DNA from: SZUA-547 sp963669265
GTDB lineage: Bacteria > Pseudomonadota > Alphaproteobacteria > Rhodobacterales > Rhodobacteraceae
DNA length: 64,000 nucleotides
Assembly: GCA_963669265.1 (NCBI GenBank)
Contig: OY769916.1
Location: 2,728,001 to 2,792,000 of the forward strand
Direction: 5' to 3'
Under the pieces are notes generated by a model, which worked only from the letters and a program-made list of their open reading frames with translations, did not search any database and was not told the origin of the DNA. The translations under genes were made by a program, and so were the position numbers. Below are positions 43,339 through 52,191 of the stretch, piece after piece (position 1 is the stretch's first letter; each line of letters opens with the position of its first letter).

Positions 43339-44559
43339 ATGCCCGATGGCGGTTATGGAATTGAGATCTCGGTGCTGGGCGGGCTGGATCAGATTGGCCA
43401 GTCCGAATGGGATTCCTGCGCCGCGCCAGAGGCCGCGGATGGCGGGCGGCCCGACAACCCGTTCCTGACCTGGCGTTTTCTACGCGCGCTGGAGGAGTCG
43501 GGCTCAGTCGGGCAGGGGACCGGCTGGATCGCCCGGCATCTTGTCGCCAGAACCGATGGCGGAGCGCTGATCGGCGTCATGCCGGTCTACGCCAAGGGCC
43601 ACAGCCAGGGCGAATACGTCTTCGACCACAACTGGGCGCACGCCTACGAGAACGCGGGCGGCAGCTATTATCCCAAACTGCAATGCGCGGCCCCCTTCAC
43701 CCCGGTCGCAGGGCGGCGCTTTCTGACCAATCCCTCCGGGCCCCTGCCGCGCGAGGCCGCGATCGCGGCGCTGACGCAGGGCGCGGTGCAATTGTCGTCG
43801 GAAATGGGCGTCAGCTCATTGCATCTGACCTTCTGCGACGCCGAGGAATGGGCGGCGGGCGGCGAGATGGGCCTGCTGCAACGGCAGGGACAGCAATTTT
43901 TCTGGCGCAACCGGCATCCTGAGAGCGGCGCGGCGTTTGCGGATTTTGACGACTTCCTCGGCTCGCTCTCCTCCCGCAAGCGCAAAGCGGTGCGCAAGGA
44001 GCGGCGCGAGGCCAACGCCCATGTCGAGGTGCTGGAGTTCACCGGCGACGCGATCGAGCCGGAGCACTGGGACGATTTTTGGCGCTTCTATCAGGACACC
44101 GGCGCGCGGAAATGGGGCTCCCCCTATCTGACTCGGGAATTTTTCGACATCGCGCAACAGACGATGCGCGACGACATTCTGCTCGTGATGGCGCGGCGCG
44201 ACGGGCGGTTCGTGGCCGGGGCGCTGAATTATGTCGGGCGCGACGCCCTCTTTGGCCGATACTGGGGCTGCGTCGAACATCACCCCTGTCTGCATTTCGA
44301 ACTCTGCTATTATCGCGCTATCGACTATGCGCTGGCCCAAGGTCTGCTCCGGGTTGAAGCCGGGGCGCAGGGAGAGCACAAACTGTCGCGGGGATACATG
44401 CCAGAGGCGACCTATTCGCTGCACTGGATCGCCGATCCCGGCTTTCGCAAGGCGGTGGCCGATTATCTGGAGCGTGAGCGCGCGGCGGTGGATCAGGAGA
44501 TCGAGTATCTTGCGGAGTTCAAACCGTTCCGGCGCGGAACGCAGAAAGACGACGGATGA
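43339..44559 (+). CDS. FemAB-like GNAT acyltransferase (DUF482 type)
   Basis: A 406-residue protein of the peptidoglycan-biosynthesis-like GNAT group. It has the SSLHLTFCDAEEW core, the basic helix SSRKRKAVRKERREA, the FYQDTGARKWGSPYLTREFF block and the C-terminal EAGAQGEHKLSRGYMPEATYS signature. ATG 43339 is chosen with CGGAG upstream; a longer frame opens at 43303. It is followed 4 bp later by a pterin dehydratase, probably in the same transcript. The acyl acceptor is unknown. Confidence 0.82.
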   Translation: MPDGGYGIEISVLGGLDQIGQSEWDSCAAPEAADGGRPDNPFLTWRFLRALEESGSVGQGTGWIARHLVARTDGGALIGVMPVYAKGHSQGEYVFDHNWAHAYENAGGSYYPKLQCAAPFTPVAGRRFLTNPSGPLPREAAIAALTQGAVQLSSEMGVSSLHLTFCDAEEWAAGGEMGLLQRQGQQFFWRNRHPESGAAFADFDDFLGSLSSRKRKAVRKERREANAHVEVLEFTGDAIEPEHWDDFWRFYQDTGARKWGSPYLTREFFDIAQQTMRDDILLVMARRDGRFVAGALNYVGRDALFGRYWGCVEHHPCLHFELCYYRAIDYALAQGLLRVEAGAQGEHKLSRGYMPEATYSLHWIADPGFRKAVADYLERERAAVDQEIEYLAEFKPFRRGTQKDDG

Positions 44560-44562
44560 CAG

Positions 44563-44859
44563 ATGGCTGAGAGACTGACGGAAGAGGCGCGCAACTCGGA
44601 TCTCGCGCCGCTCTTCGCGAATGGATGGACGCTGGTGGACGGGCGCGACGCGATCGCCAAAAGCTACAGCTTCGCCAATTTCGTCGAGGCGTTCGGCTGG
44701 ATGAGCCGCTGCGCGCTATGGGCGGAAAAGCTGAACCACCATCCCGAATGGTCCAACGTCTATAAAACGGTGGATGTGGTCCTCTCCACCCATGACGTCG
44801 GCGGATTGACCGCGCTCGACGTCAAGCTGGCCAAGAAGATGGACGCGCTGGCGGGGTGA
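44563..44859 (+). CDS. phhB: Pterin-4-alpha-carbinolamine dehydratase
   Basis: Recycles tetrahydropterin cofactor. The 98-residue chain has the DCoH motif FVEAFGWMSRCALWAEKLNHHPEWSNVY with the catalytic His pair, then VDVVLSTHDVGGLTALDVKLA. It is close to the usual length. It follows the acyltransferase gene with a 3-base gap. No phenylalanine hydroxylase is adjacent, so the pathway here may be molybdopterin or folate-related. Confidence 0.85.
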   Translation: MAERLTEEARNSDLAPLFANGWTLVDGRDAIAKSYSFANFVEAFGWMSRCALWAEKLNHHPEWSNVYKTVDVVLSTHDVGGLTALDVKLAKKMDALAG

Positions 44860-45041
44860 CGCCGGCGGCTTCGGCAGGCTCAAATCCAAAGACGTCGAAC
44901 GCTAGATTTTCGGCTCGGCGGACAGCGCTGATAAATGGCTGCTGCGCCTCAAAGCTTTTTGAAAATCGCTCTCTTTTTTGAAACCCTTCGATTTGAGGTC
45001 GCTGGGCCCGGTCAGAAGGGTTCCTTGAGGTTTTTAAACGA

Positions 45042-45056
45042 ACATTTTAATAATGT
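45042..45056 (+). promoter_or_regulatory. AT-rich palindrome before the TetR gene
   Basis: ACATT-TTAAT-AATGT is a perfect 5-bp-arm palindrome that ends 3 bases before the TetR start codon, where a ribosome site would be. It contains ATTTTAATA, also present upstream of the next gene. It is a candidate auto-repression site. Confidence 0.55.
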
Positions 45057-45059
45057 GCG

Positions 45060-45638
45060 ATGGGTCGGCCTAGAACATACTCTCGGGACGTGGTGCTCGA
45101 AAAAGCCATGAGCCTGTTTTGGCGGAACGGCTACAAGGCGACCTCGGTCAGCGATCTCGTCCGCGAGACCGGGTTGAACACGGCCAGCATGTACAAAGAA
45201 TTCGGCGGTAAGGACGGGCTCTTTCTTGAGGCGCTTGAATACTATCGCGACCATGTCATTCGGCCGCGCTATAAGATTCTGATCGACAATCCCAACTTAT
45301 CTGGTGTTGAGATGTTCCTCAGGAACGTCATGACCGGCGCCGCCAAGGCGGAATACAAGGGCTGCCTGATGATGAATCATCTGGCGCAAAAGCATGTGAT
45401 TAGCGCTGACGCCGCAAAGCAGGTCGGCGCATTCTGCGCCGAGATCGAATCTTTGATTGAGAACGCTCTTCGCAACGCGCAATCGGAAGGTGGTATCGGG
45501 CTGGATAAGGACCCAAAGCAGCTTGCGAGCTTCGTGGTTTTTAGTGTTCACGGCGCGGTTTTGTATGGGCGTCACGAGAATAAAAAAGACGTGATTCCAA
45601 GCTTTTACGATACGCTCATGGGCGCTTTGCGACACTGA
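45060..45638 (+). CDS. TetR/AcrR family regulator
   Basis: A 192-residue repressor. The N-terminal DNA-binding domain has LFWRNGYKATSVSDLVRETGL with the recognition helix NTASMYKEFGGK. The C-terminal half includes GCLMMNHLAQK, seen in the group of TetR proteins that sense electrophiles or reactive compounds, with the Cys in that string as a possible sensor. It lies upstream of a SnoaL-like gene with which it shares the ATTTTAATA motif, so that gene is the probable target. Confidence 0.88.
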   Translation: MGRPRTYSRDVVLEKAMSLFWRNGYKATSVSDLVRETGLNTASMYKEFGGKDGLFLEALEYYRDHVIRPRYKILIDNPNLSGVEMFLRNVMTGAAKAEYKGCLMMNHLAQKHVISADAAKQVGAFCAEIESLIENALRNAQSEGGIGLDKDPKQLASFVVFSVHGAVLYGRHENKKDVIPSFYDTLMGALRH

Positions 45639-45659
45639 CCCGCTCAAGCGTCATTTTTG

Positions 45660-45690
45660 AAGTGGTTATTTTAAAGTGATTATTTTAATA
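45660..45690 (+). promoter_or_regulatory. AT-rich tandem repeat upstream of the SnoaL-like gene
   Basis: Two copies of a GTG-N-TTATTTTAA unit lie in tandem in this segment, ending in ATTTTAATA at 45682-45690. The same 9-mer forms the core of the palindrome before the TetR gene. This is a probable operator and promoter for the gene at 45761. Confidence 0.5.
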
Positions 45691-45760
45691 TATGCATTCT
45701 CGGTTCTCCAAGTCGGTGCGAGGACCCGGATTAAGTGGCATTTTTGAGGGAGGCAAAACC

Positions 45761-46123
45761 ATGTCCGACATTGAAACCGTAAAAGCGCTCGACGCTGCGA
45801 TCATTGATGGGATCAACGCGAAAGACGCGGACAAGGCGACTGCGCCTTACGCGGCAGACGGCGCGGTCATGCCGCCCGGAGCGCCAACGATGTCGGGTCA
45901 TGACGCCATCCGCGGGTTTTGGCAGGCGGCGATTGACGGGGGCTTGAGCGATGTCGTGGCCAATGTGACCGCCGCTCATGTCAGCGGAGACATCGCCGTA
46001 ACGATGGGATCGCTCACCGCCTCTATGGGAGGGCAGGAGCTCGCCGGGAAATACATCCTGTATTTTCAGAAGGGCGATGACGGCTGGAAAGTCCAGCGCG
46101 ATATCTGGAATTTCGACGCGTGA
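45761..46123 (+). CDS. SnoaL/DUF4440-like small protein
   Basis: A 120-residue protein of the NTF2-like superfamily. ALDAAIIDGINAKDADKAT is the usual opening, then PYAADGAVMPPGAPTMSGHD, and the ending WKVQRDIWNFDA. Members bind or turn over small molecules, and many have no known reaction. ATG 45761 has a GGGAGG site upstream; the longer frame to 45692 runs through the operator. It is followed by a strong stem-loop. Confidence 0.78.
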   Translation: MSDIETVKALDAAIIDGINAKDADKATAPYAADGAVMPPGAPTMSGHDAIRGFWQAAIDGGLSDVVANVTAAHVSGDIAVTMGSLTASMGGQELAGKYILYFQKGDDGWKVQRDIWNFDA

Positions 46124-46127
46124 TATA

Positions 46128-46160
46128 GGCGGGGCGGGTTATCCCGCCCCCGCCATTTAA
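46128..46160 (+). terminator. Terminator after the SnoaL-like gene
   Basis: GGCGGGGCGGG (46128-46138) pairs with CCCGCCCCCGCC (46143-46154) around TTAT, with one bulged C, followed by ATTTAAT. It starts 5 bp after the stop codon. Confidence 0.7.
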
Positions 46161-46221
46161 TCCGGTCTGTCGGCGACCACGCATAGCCCTCGGGCGTCGG
46201 TGTGTCGCCGAGTTCTAAGAC

Positions 46222-46710
46222 CTAAATCTGGTCGACCAGCGCCTCGCCGATCGAGCAGACCGCCTCGCCGGGGTTGTCCTCGACATTCAGGACCGCGACG
46301 GCGCCGTCCTTGACCAGCATGGAATAGCGTTTGGAGCGGTCATGCAGGGCCGCGGGCGGGGCGGAAAATTCCAACCCCATCGCCTTGGTGAACCCGGCGT
46401 CGCCATCCGACAGCAGGTGAATGCCGGCACCCGTCGCGCCGGTGGCTTCGCCCCAGCTCTGCATCACGAAGATGTCGTTGACCGAGACGCAGGCGATGGC
46501 GTCCACGCCTTTCGCCTTCAGGGCGTCGGCGGTGTTCACGAAGCTCGGCATATGCGTGTTGTGGCAGGTCGGCGTATAGGCGCCCGGCACGCCGAACAGG
46601 GCGACGGTCTTGCCCGCGCACAGGTCCGCGACGGAGATCTTCTCCGGCCCGTCGGCTCCCATGAACTGAAATGTTGCGTCCGGCAGTTTATCTCCGACAG
46701 AGATGGCCAT
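46222..46710 (-). CDS. Peroxiredoxin (Prx5/AhpE-like)
   Basis: Reduces hydroperoxides. The 162-residue chain has the peroxidatic motif GVPGAYTPTCH with Cys49, plus Cys31 and Cys74 as possible resolving partners. The core continues ISVNDIFVMQSWG-type sequence (here VSVNDIFVMQSW). The length fits the Prx5 group, which is cytoplasmic. AGAGGAAG lies upstream of the ATG. Confidence 0.9.
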   Translation of the reverse strand: MAISVGDKLPDATFQFMGADGPEKISVADLCAGKTVALFGVPGAYTPTCHNTHMPSFVNTADALKAKGVDAIACVSVNDIFVMQSWGEATGATGAGIHLLSDGDAGFTKAMGLEFSAPPAALHDRSKRYSMLVKDGAVAVLNVEDNPGEAVCSIGEALVDQI

Positions 46711-46961
46711 TGGGGTTCTTCCTCTTGCTATGTGACTGGTCGCGCGGATCTCTCACGGAGGCCGCCAAGCGGCCGCCGTTCGAAGGAGATATATCGCGCC
46801 GCGCTAAAACGCCAAATTTCGCGCGGTTAGTGCGACCGGCCGCCGCGGCAAGCCGCATTCCTCAATGTGGAAAGGTGAAAATTGCGCCGATCCAAGCGAA
46901 TTGACGCCGCGTAACCCCCGACATCCTCCGCATAACGCGGACGGCAACTTAGGGAGTCACC

Positions 46962-47468
46962 ATGTTCAAGAAATTCTTCGCCGCCGCCGCTGGCGCGCTG
47001 CTGCTGGCCGCTTGCGCCTCCGACGCGTCGACGCCGGCGGCCGCGCCCAAGGCGCAAAGCGATATCGTCGACACCGCCGTCGCCGCTGGCACGTTCAACA
47101 CGCTGGTCGCCGCCGTGCAGGCCGCTGATCTGGTCGGCACGTTGAAAAGCCCCGGCCCGTTCACCGTCTTCGCGCCGACCGACGACGCGTTCGCCGCGTT
47201 GCCGGCGGGTACGGTGGAAACCCTGCTGAAGCCCGAGAACAAAGACAAGTTGGTCGCGGTGCTGACCTATCACGTCGTGCCGGGCAAGGTGATGTCGGGC
47301 GATATCGCGGGCAAAAAGCTCTCGGTCGCGTCGGTTCAGGGTTCGGACATCAATGTCGACGCGACTAGCGGCGTCAAAGTGAACAACGCCAATGTCGTGG
47401 CCGCCGATATCGAGGCGTCGAACGGCGTCATCCACGTCATCGACGCGGTGATTCTGCCCCCGGCGTGA
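46962..47468 (+). CDS. Fasciclin-domain lipoprotein
   Basis: A 168-residue envelope lipoprotein. The signal ends in LLLAAC with acylated Cys18. A single FAS1 domain follows: IVDTAVAAGTFNTLVAAV, FTVFAPTDDAFAALPAGT, LTYHVVPGKVM and VIHVIDAVILPP, all close to the family pattern. Such proteins mediate adhesion or protein-protein contacts. An AGGGAG site precedes the ATG. Its transcript probably ends at the terminator at 47617. Confidence 0.9.
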   Translation: MFKKFFAAAAGALLLAACASDASTPAAAPKAQSDIVDTAVAAGTFNTLVAAVQAADLVGTLKSPGPFTVFAPTDDAFAALPAGTVETLLKPENKDKLVAVLTYHVVPGKVMSGDIAGKKLSVASVQGSDINVDATSGVKVNNANVVAADIEASNGVIHVIDAVILPPA

Positions 47469-47562
47469 TCGCCGCTCTAACCGACCCTCAGATACAGGTC
47501 TTTTAACTGGACGGCGCGGCGCAGTGCGTCATGCGCCGTCAGAGAGCGGGCTACCCTCCCCC

Positions 47563-48150
47563 TCAGAGAGCGCGAAGGATTTGTACCCTTGTGTCTCCGT
47601 AGTCCCGCTCTTTCAGGCGCTCGAACCCGGTTGGTTCGGGCGCTTTTTTTTCCGCTGATTTCTCGGCGGCGCCTTCCAGCACGATCAGCGCCTGCGGCGC
47701 CAGCCAGCCGCCCGCGGCGGCGGAGCGCAATGCGCGCGCGCCTAGATCGGTCCCATAGGGGGGGTCGAGAAACACCAGATCGAACGCCTCCCCACGGCAT
47801 TGGCCCAGCGACGTCGCATCGCGCCGATAGAGCTTGGTCTCTCCGATCACGCCCAAGGCTTCGATATTGCGCCGGATCAGCGCGCGCGACGGTCCGTGAT
47901 CGTCGACGAACTGCACGCGCGCCGCGCCCCGGCTGAGCGCCTCCAATCCAAGCGCGCCGGTGCCGGCGAAGAGATCCAGCACCCGGCGTCCTTCCGGCGG
48001 CGGGGGATCGCCGTAATAGCCATGCGCCAACAGATTGAAGAGCGATTCCCGCACCCGGTCGGTCGTAGGCCGCAGATGCGCCCGGCCGCCGCCCGCCGCG
48101 CCCGGCGCGGCGAGGGAACGGCCGCGAAAGCGCCCGCCGACGATCCGCAT
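47563..48150 (-). CDS. rsmD: 16S rRNA guanine(966)-N2 methyltransferase
   Basis: Methylates G966 of 16S rRNA. The 195-residue chain begins MRIVGGRFRGRSL, then TDRVRESLFNLLAHG, motif I LDLFAGTGALGLEALSRGA, and the catalytic LDPPYG. ATG 48150 is preferred because the protein then starts at the conserved MRIVGG; the longer frame begins at 48210. Its 3' part contains a plus-strand terminator (47617-47651) encoded as KKAPEPTGFERL. Confidence 0.9.
   Translation of the reverse strand: MRIVGGRFRGRSLAAPGAAGGGRAHLRPTTDRVRESLFNLLAHGYYGDPPPPEGRRVLDLFAGTGALGLEALSRGAARVQFVDDHGPSRALIRRNIEALGVIGETKLYRRDATSLGQCRGEAFDLVFLDPPYGTDLGARALRSAAAGGWLAPQALIVLEGAAEKSAEKKAPEPTGFERLKERDYGDTRVQILRAL
47617..47651 (+). terminator. 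Rho-independent terminator embedded in antisense rsmD
   Basis: GCGCTCGAACC (47617-47627) pairs with GGTTCGGGCGC (47633-47643; one G-T pair) around CGGTT, followed by eight T on the plus strand. It lies 149 bp past the fasciclin stop and fully inside the rsmD coding sequence on the other strand. Confidence 0.8.
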
Positions 48151-48423
48151 CAGATCGAACCTGCGAAGGGAGCGGGATGGGCGATAGGCATTGGGTGCAG
48201 GCTCCGGCAATTCTGACGTTCGAAGGTGTTTCTAACGGTCCTGCGATCCGCCCGCCACAGCTTCCGCGCGCATTCGTTTCGCGATGGGCGGGAAGCGTCG
48301 GGGCATGGGTTTGCAAGCCCGGGATTGGCTGCTATAGCGCGGCTTCCGACGCGCGGTCGCAAAACTGTCGCACTGACGGTTCGCATCCGACACGCGCTGG
48401 GGTCGCAAGGGGGACGCGGGGCT

Positions 48424-49440
48424 ATGAAGACGGATCTTTGCATGAAGCTGATTTCAGGCAATGCGAACCGCAAGCTGGCCGAGGCGATCGCCCGGCGGAT
48501 CACGGTCTATCGCGGCGAGCCGGTCTCCGTCGCCGACGCGCGGGTGCAGCGCTTCAACGACGGCGAGATCTTTGTCGAGATCTACGAGAATGTCCGCGGC
48601 GAGGACGTGTTCGTGGTTCAGCCGACCTCAAATCCGGCCAACGACAACCTGATGGAGCTGCTGATCATCATCGACGCGCTGCGCCGGTCCTCCGCATCCC
48701 GGATCACCGCGGTGATGCCCTATTTCGGCTACGCCCGGCAGGATCGGAAAACCGCGGCCCGAACGCCGATCTCGGCCAAGCTGGTGGCGAACCTGATCAC
48801 CCAGGCCGGGGCCGACCGGGTCCTGACGATGGATTTGCACGCCGGTCAGATCCAAGGCTTCTTCGACGTGCCGGTGGACAACCTTTATGCGGCGCCGGTC
48901 TTCGCGCTCGATATCAAGCACAATATCTCGGATCTCACCAACGTCACCGTGGTGTCGCCCGATGTGGGCGGCGTGGTGCGCGCCCGTGATCTGGCCAAGC
49001 GCATCGGCGGCGATCTGGCGATCGTCGACAAACGGCGGGAGCGCGCCGGAGAGATCGAATCGATGACCGTGATCGGCGATGTCGCCGGGCGCACCTGTCT
49101 GATCGTCGACGATATGTGCGACACGGCCGGCACGCTTTGCAAAGCGGCGGAGCTGCTGATGGAGAAGGGTGCAACCGAGGTGCACGCCTATATCAGCCAC
49201 GGGGTCCTCTCCGGCCCGGCGATCGGGCGGGTGGAGAAATCCGCGCTCAAGAGCCTCGTGATCACCGATTCCATTGAGCCGACGGAGGCGGCCATCGCCT
49301 GTCCGAATATCCGCGTCGTCTCCATCGCGCCGATGCTGGCGCAGGCGATCCTGAATGTCGGCAACGACACGTCGGTCTCTTCGCTCTTCAATCAGGACAC
49401 GCTGCAACCGATCTATGAGGCGTTTTACCGGTTCGATTGA
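48424..49440 (+). CDS. prs: Ribose-phosphate pyrophosphokinase
   Basis: Makes PRPP from ribose-5-phosphate and ATP. The 338-residue chain has RVQRFNDGEIFVEI, MPYFGYARQDRK (ATP flap), MDLHAGQIQGFFDVP and the PRPP-binding loop VDDMCDTAGT, all diagnostic. ATG 48424 (MKTDLCMKLIS) has a GGGGGA-rich leader; ATG 48442 would start at MKLISGNAN. An upstream open frame extends to 48226 but lacks support. The next gene on this strand is rpmE. Confidence 0.95.
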   Translation: MKTDLCMKLISGNANRKLAEAIARRITVYRGEPVSVADARVQRFNDGEIFVEIYENVRGEDVFVVQPTSNPANDNLMELLIIIDALRRSSASRITAVMPYFGYARQDRKTAARTPISAKLVANLITQAGADRVLTMDLHAGQIQGFFDVPVDNLYAAPVFALDIKHNISDLTNVTVVSPDVGGVVRARDLAKRIGGDLAIVDKRRERAGEIESMTVIGDVAGRTCLIVDDMCDTAGTLCKAAELLMEKGATEVHAYISHGVLSGPAIGRVEKSALKSLVITDSIEPTEAAIACPNIRVVSIAPMLAQAILNVGNDTSVSSLFNQDTLQPIYEAFYRFD

Positions 49441-49604
49441 CGCCGGACTTCGCCGCGTTTTCGCGCATCCGGGCTTGCCCCGGGCTTGGCGGTCATGTAT
49501 GAGCCGCCGCAGAATTTCTTGCATCGGCGACCGGCGCGCCCCGGACAGGGGGCTGCGATGGCGTCGGGAAGACCGGGCGGGACCCGGATGAAAGGATCAA
49601 GGCG

Positions 49605-49826
49605 ATGAAACAGGACATTCATCCCGACTATCATTTCGTCAACGTCAAGATGACGGACGGCACGATCATTCAGATGCGCTCCACCTATGGATCCGAGGGC
49701 GACACGATCGCGCTCGACATCGATCCGTCGGCGCACCCGGCCTGGACCGGCGGCGCGCAGCGCCTGATGGACGCCGGCGGCCGCGTGTCGAAGTTCAAGA
49801 AGAAGTTCGAGGGCTTCGGCTTCTGA
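49605..49826 (+). CDS. rpmE: 50S ribosomal protein L31
   Basis: A 73-residue L31 without the zinc-binding Cys residues (the C-minus type). It begins MKQDIHPDYHFVNVKMTDGT and has VSKFKKKFEGFG at the end. The leader (49441-49604) contains a GGCGG / CCGCC hairpin at 49488-49508 that could be the prs terminator or a regulatory structure. It is followed by the mipZ gene. Confidence 0.95.
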   Translation: MKQDIHPDYHFVNVKMTDGTIIQMRSTYGSEGDTIALDIDPSAHPAWTGGAQRLMDAGGRVSKFKKKFEGFGF

Positions 49827-49920
49827 TCCTCCCATGTGGGATGGAGACGCGACATCTCCGGCGCGCCCTGGCGGCGCGCCGTTTGAGTCGGAAGCGCGGC
49901 GAGAAATTGTCGGAGGCGCG

Positions 49921-50739
49921 ATGGGCGCGCATGTTGTCGTTCTAGGCAATGAAAAGGGCGGGTCGGGCAAGTCTACGACCGCCATGCATCTGTTCGCCGC
50001 GCTTTCCAAGCAGGGCTTTCGCGTCGGGGTGATGGATCTCGATCTGCGTCAGCAGAGCTTCTTCCGCTATCTCGACAATCGCCAGTCCTTCGCGACGCGC
50101 AAATCCTCGCCGCTGATCCTGCCGGAGCGCCGCCAGATCAAGGCCAGCGCGCTCTCCGATCGCAAGGCGGCGGAGAAAGAAGACGAGGCGCGCTTCAATG
50201 ACGCGCTGGACGCGCTGGCGGCAGCGTGCGATTTCGTCATCATCGACACGCCGGGGTCGTTTTCTCATCTCTCGCGCTGCGCCCATGCGGCGGCGGACAC
50301 TCTGATCACGCCGTTGAATGACAGCTTGGTGGATTTCGATATGCTCGGCCGCGTCGATCCCGCGACCGGCGAGGTGCAAGGCCCGTCGGTCTATTCCGAG
50401 ATGGTCTGGACCGGCCGGCAGATGCGCGCGGCCAAGGGCAAGCCCGCCGCCGACTGGCTGGTGATGCGCAACCGCATGTCGATGCTCGACGCGCGCAACA
50501 AGCGCAAAGTGGGCGAGCTGGTGCAGCGCCTGTCGAAACGCATTGGCTTTCGCGTCGCTCCGGGATTTTCCGAGCGGGTGATCTATCGCGAGCTTTTCCT
50601 CAACGGTCTGACATTGCTCGACCTGAAGGAGGAGGCGGCCGAGGTGAAGATCACCATGTCCCATGTCGCCGCCCGGCAAGAGGTGCGCGATCTGCTGGGC
50701 GCCCTGGCGTTGCCGGGCGTGGACGCATCGCGCGTTTGA
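49921..50739 (+). CDS. mipZ: Division-plane positioning ATPase MipZ
   Basis: A ParA-type ATPase that forms a gradient from the poles and blocks FtsZ rings away from midcell, characteristic of alphaproteobacteria. The 272-residue chain has the deviant Walker A KGGSGKS at 12-18, then VMDLDLRQQSFFRYLDNR, and FVIIDTPG. ATG 49921 has GGAGG 5 bases upstream; a longer frame begins at 49834. It is followed by the UDP-glucose dehydrogenase gene after 91 bp. Confidence 0.92.
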   Translation: MGAHVVVLGNEKGGSGKSTTAMHLFAALSKQGFRVGVMDLDLRQQSFFRYLDNRQSFATRKSSPLILPERRQIKASALSDRKAAEKEDEARFNDALDALAAACDFVIIDTPGSFSHLSRCAHAAADTLITPLNDSLVDFDMLGRVDPATGEVQGPSVYSEMVWTGRQMRAAKGKPAADWLVMRNRMSMLDARNKRKVGELVQRLSKRIGFRVAPGFSERVIYRELFLNGLTLLDLKEEAAEVKITMSHVAARQEVRDLLGALALPGVDASRV

Positions 50740-50830
50740 GACCTCTCGAAATTCGGGTAGAACGGTGGGGCGAGCAAAATGGCGCGCGCCCGCGGCGACG
50801 CGCCTGACAATCAAAAGAGGGACTTAAGCC

Positions 50831-52150
50831 ATGCGCGTCGCGATGATCGGAACCGGTTATGTCGGCCTTGTGTCGGGCGTCTGCTTTTCTGATTTCGGAC
50901 ACACGGTGGTCTGCGTCGACAAGGACGCGGCCAAGGTCGAGAAGCTGAAAGCGGGCGAAGTGCCGATCTTCGAGCCCGGGCTCGACTTCATGATGTCCTC
51001 CAACGTCGCGGCCGGGCGGCTTTCCTTCACCACCGACCTCAAGGCCGCCGTCGCTGAGGCGGATGCAGTGTTCATCGCGGTCGGCACGCCGACGCGCCGC
51101 GGCGACGGTCACGCCGATCTGACCTATGTCTACGCGGCGGCGGAGGAGATTGCGGACGCCATCGACGGTTTCACCGTGGTGGTGACGAAGTCCACGGTTC
51201 CTGTCGGCACCAACCGAGAGGTGGAGCGCGTGATCCGCGCCCGCCGCGCCGATGCGCCCTTTGATGTCGCCTCGAACCCGGAATTCCTGCGCGAAGGCGC
51301 TGCGATCGAGGATTTCATGCGCCCCGACCGGGTCGTGGTCGGCTGTGAAAGCGACAAGGCGCGCGAAGTGATGCGGGAGCTTTACCGCCCGCTCTCGCTG
51401 CGCGAGACGCCGATCGTCTTCACCGGGCTGGAGACGGCGGAGATGATCAAATACGCCGCCAACGCCTTTCTCGCGACCAAGATCACCTTCATCAACGAGA
51501 TCGCCGATCTTTGCGAAAAGGTCGACGCCAACGTTCAGGATGTCGCCCGGGGGATCGGTCTGGACGGGCGTATCGGCGGCAAGTTCCTGAACCCCGGACC
51601 GGGTTATGGCGGATCCTGCTTTCCGAAAGACACGCTGGCGCTGGTCAAAACGGCGCAGCAATACGACGCGCCCACGCGAATCGTGGAGACGGTGGTCGCC
51701 GTCAACGACGCCCGCAAGCTCGCCATGGCCGACAAGATCGCCGCGGCGGCGGGCGGTTCGGTGGCGGGCAAGCGCATCGCGGTGCTTGGCGTGACATTCA
51801 AGCCCAACACCGACGATATGCGTGAATCGCCAAGCCTCTACATCCTGCCAGCGCTGTTGGAGAAGGGCGCGGAGATCGTCGTCTCGGACCCGGAGGGCAA
51901 GCGGGAGGGCGAGGCGCTGCTCAAAGGCGTGAGCTGGGAGGAAGGCGCCTATGACGCCGCGCGCGACGCGGATGTTCTGGTGGTGCTGACGGAGTGGAAC
52001 CACTTCCGGGCGCTGGACCTGAAGCATATCGGCGACTTGATGCGCGGCGACGTGATGGTCGATCTCAGAAACGTTTACACGCCGCAAGAGGCCGCCCGCG
52101 CGGGCCTGAAGTATTTCAGCATCGGCCGCCCCGCTGTCGCGCCGGCCTAG
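50831..52150 (+). CDS. ugd: UDP-glucose 6-dehydrogenase
   Basis: Oxidises UDP-glucose to UDP-glucuronate for surface polysaccharides. The 439-residue chain opens with the NAD-binding motif MIGTGYVGLVSG. It contains PGPGYGGSCFPKD with catalytic Cys263, and a C-terminal Rossmann domain with GVTFKPNTDDMRESPS. AGAGGGA lies upstream. UDP-mannose/UDP-N-acetyl dehydrogenases are the alternatives, but the motif string favours UDP-glucose. Confidence 0.92.
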   Translation: MRVAMIGTGYVGLVSGVCFSDFGHTVVCVDKDAAKVEKLKAGEVPIFEPGLDFMMSSNVAAGRLSFTTDLKAAVAEADAVFIAVGTPTRRGDGHADLTYVYAAAEEIADAIDGFTVVVTKSTVPVGTNREVERVIRARRADAPFDVASNPEFLREGAAIEDFMRPDRVVVGCESDKAREVMRELYRPLSLRETPIVFTGLETAEMIKYAANAFLATKITFINEIADLCEKVDANVQDVARGIGLDGRIGGKFLNPGPGYGGSCFPKDTLALVKTAQQYDAPTRIVETVVAVNDARKLAMADKIAAAAGGSVAGKRIAVLGVTFKPNTDDMRESPSLYILPALLEKGAEIVVSDPEGKREGEALLKGVSWEEGAYDAARDADVLVVLTEWNHFRALDLKHIGDLMRGDVMVDLRNVYTPQEAARAGLKYFSIGRPAVAPA

Positions 52151-52191
52151 GCTGAGCGCGGCGCCGTCAAAGCGGGGTCGTTAAGGAAGAG

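Noticed and set aside
50651..52087. 478-codon frame antisense to UDP-glucose dehydrogenase
   Set aside because: Shadow of a well-supported gene; no start site and no domain.
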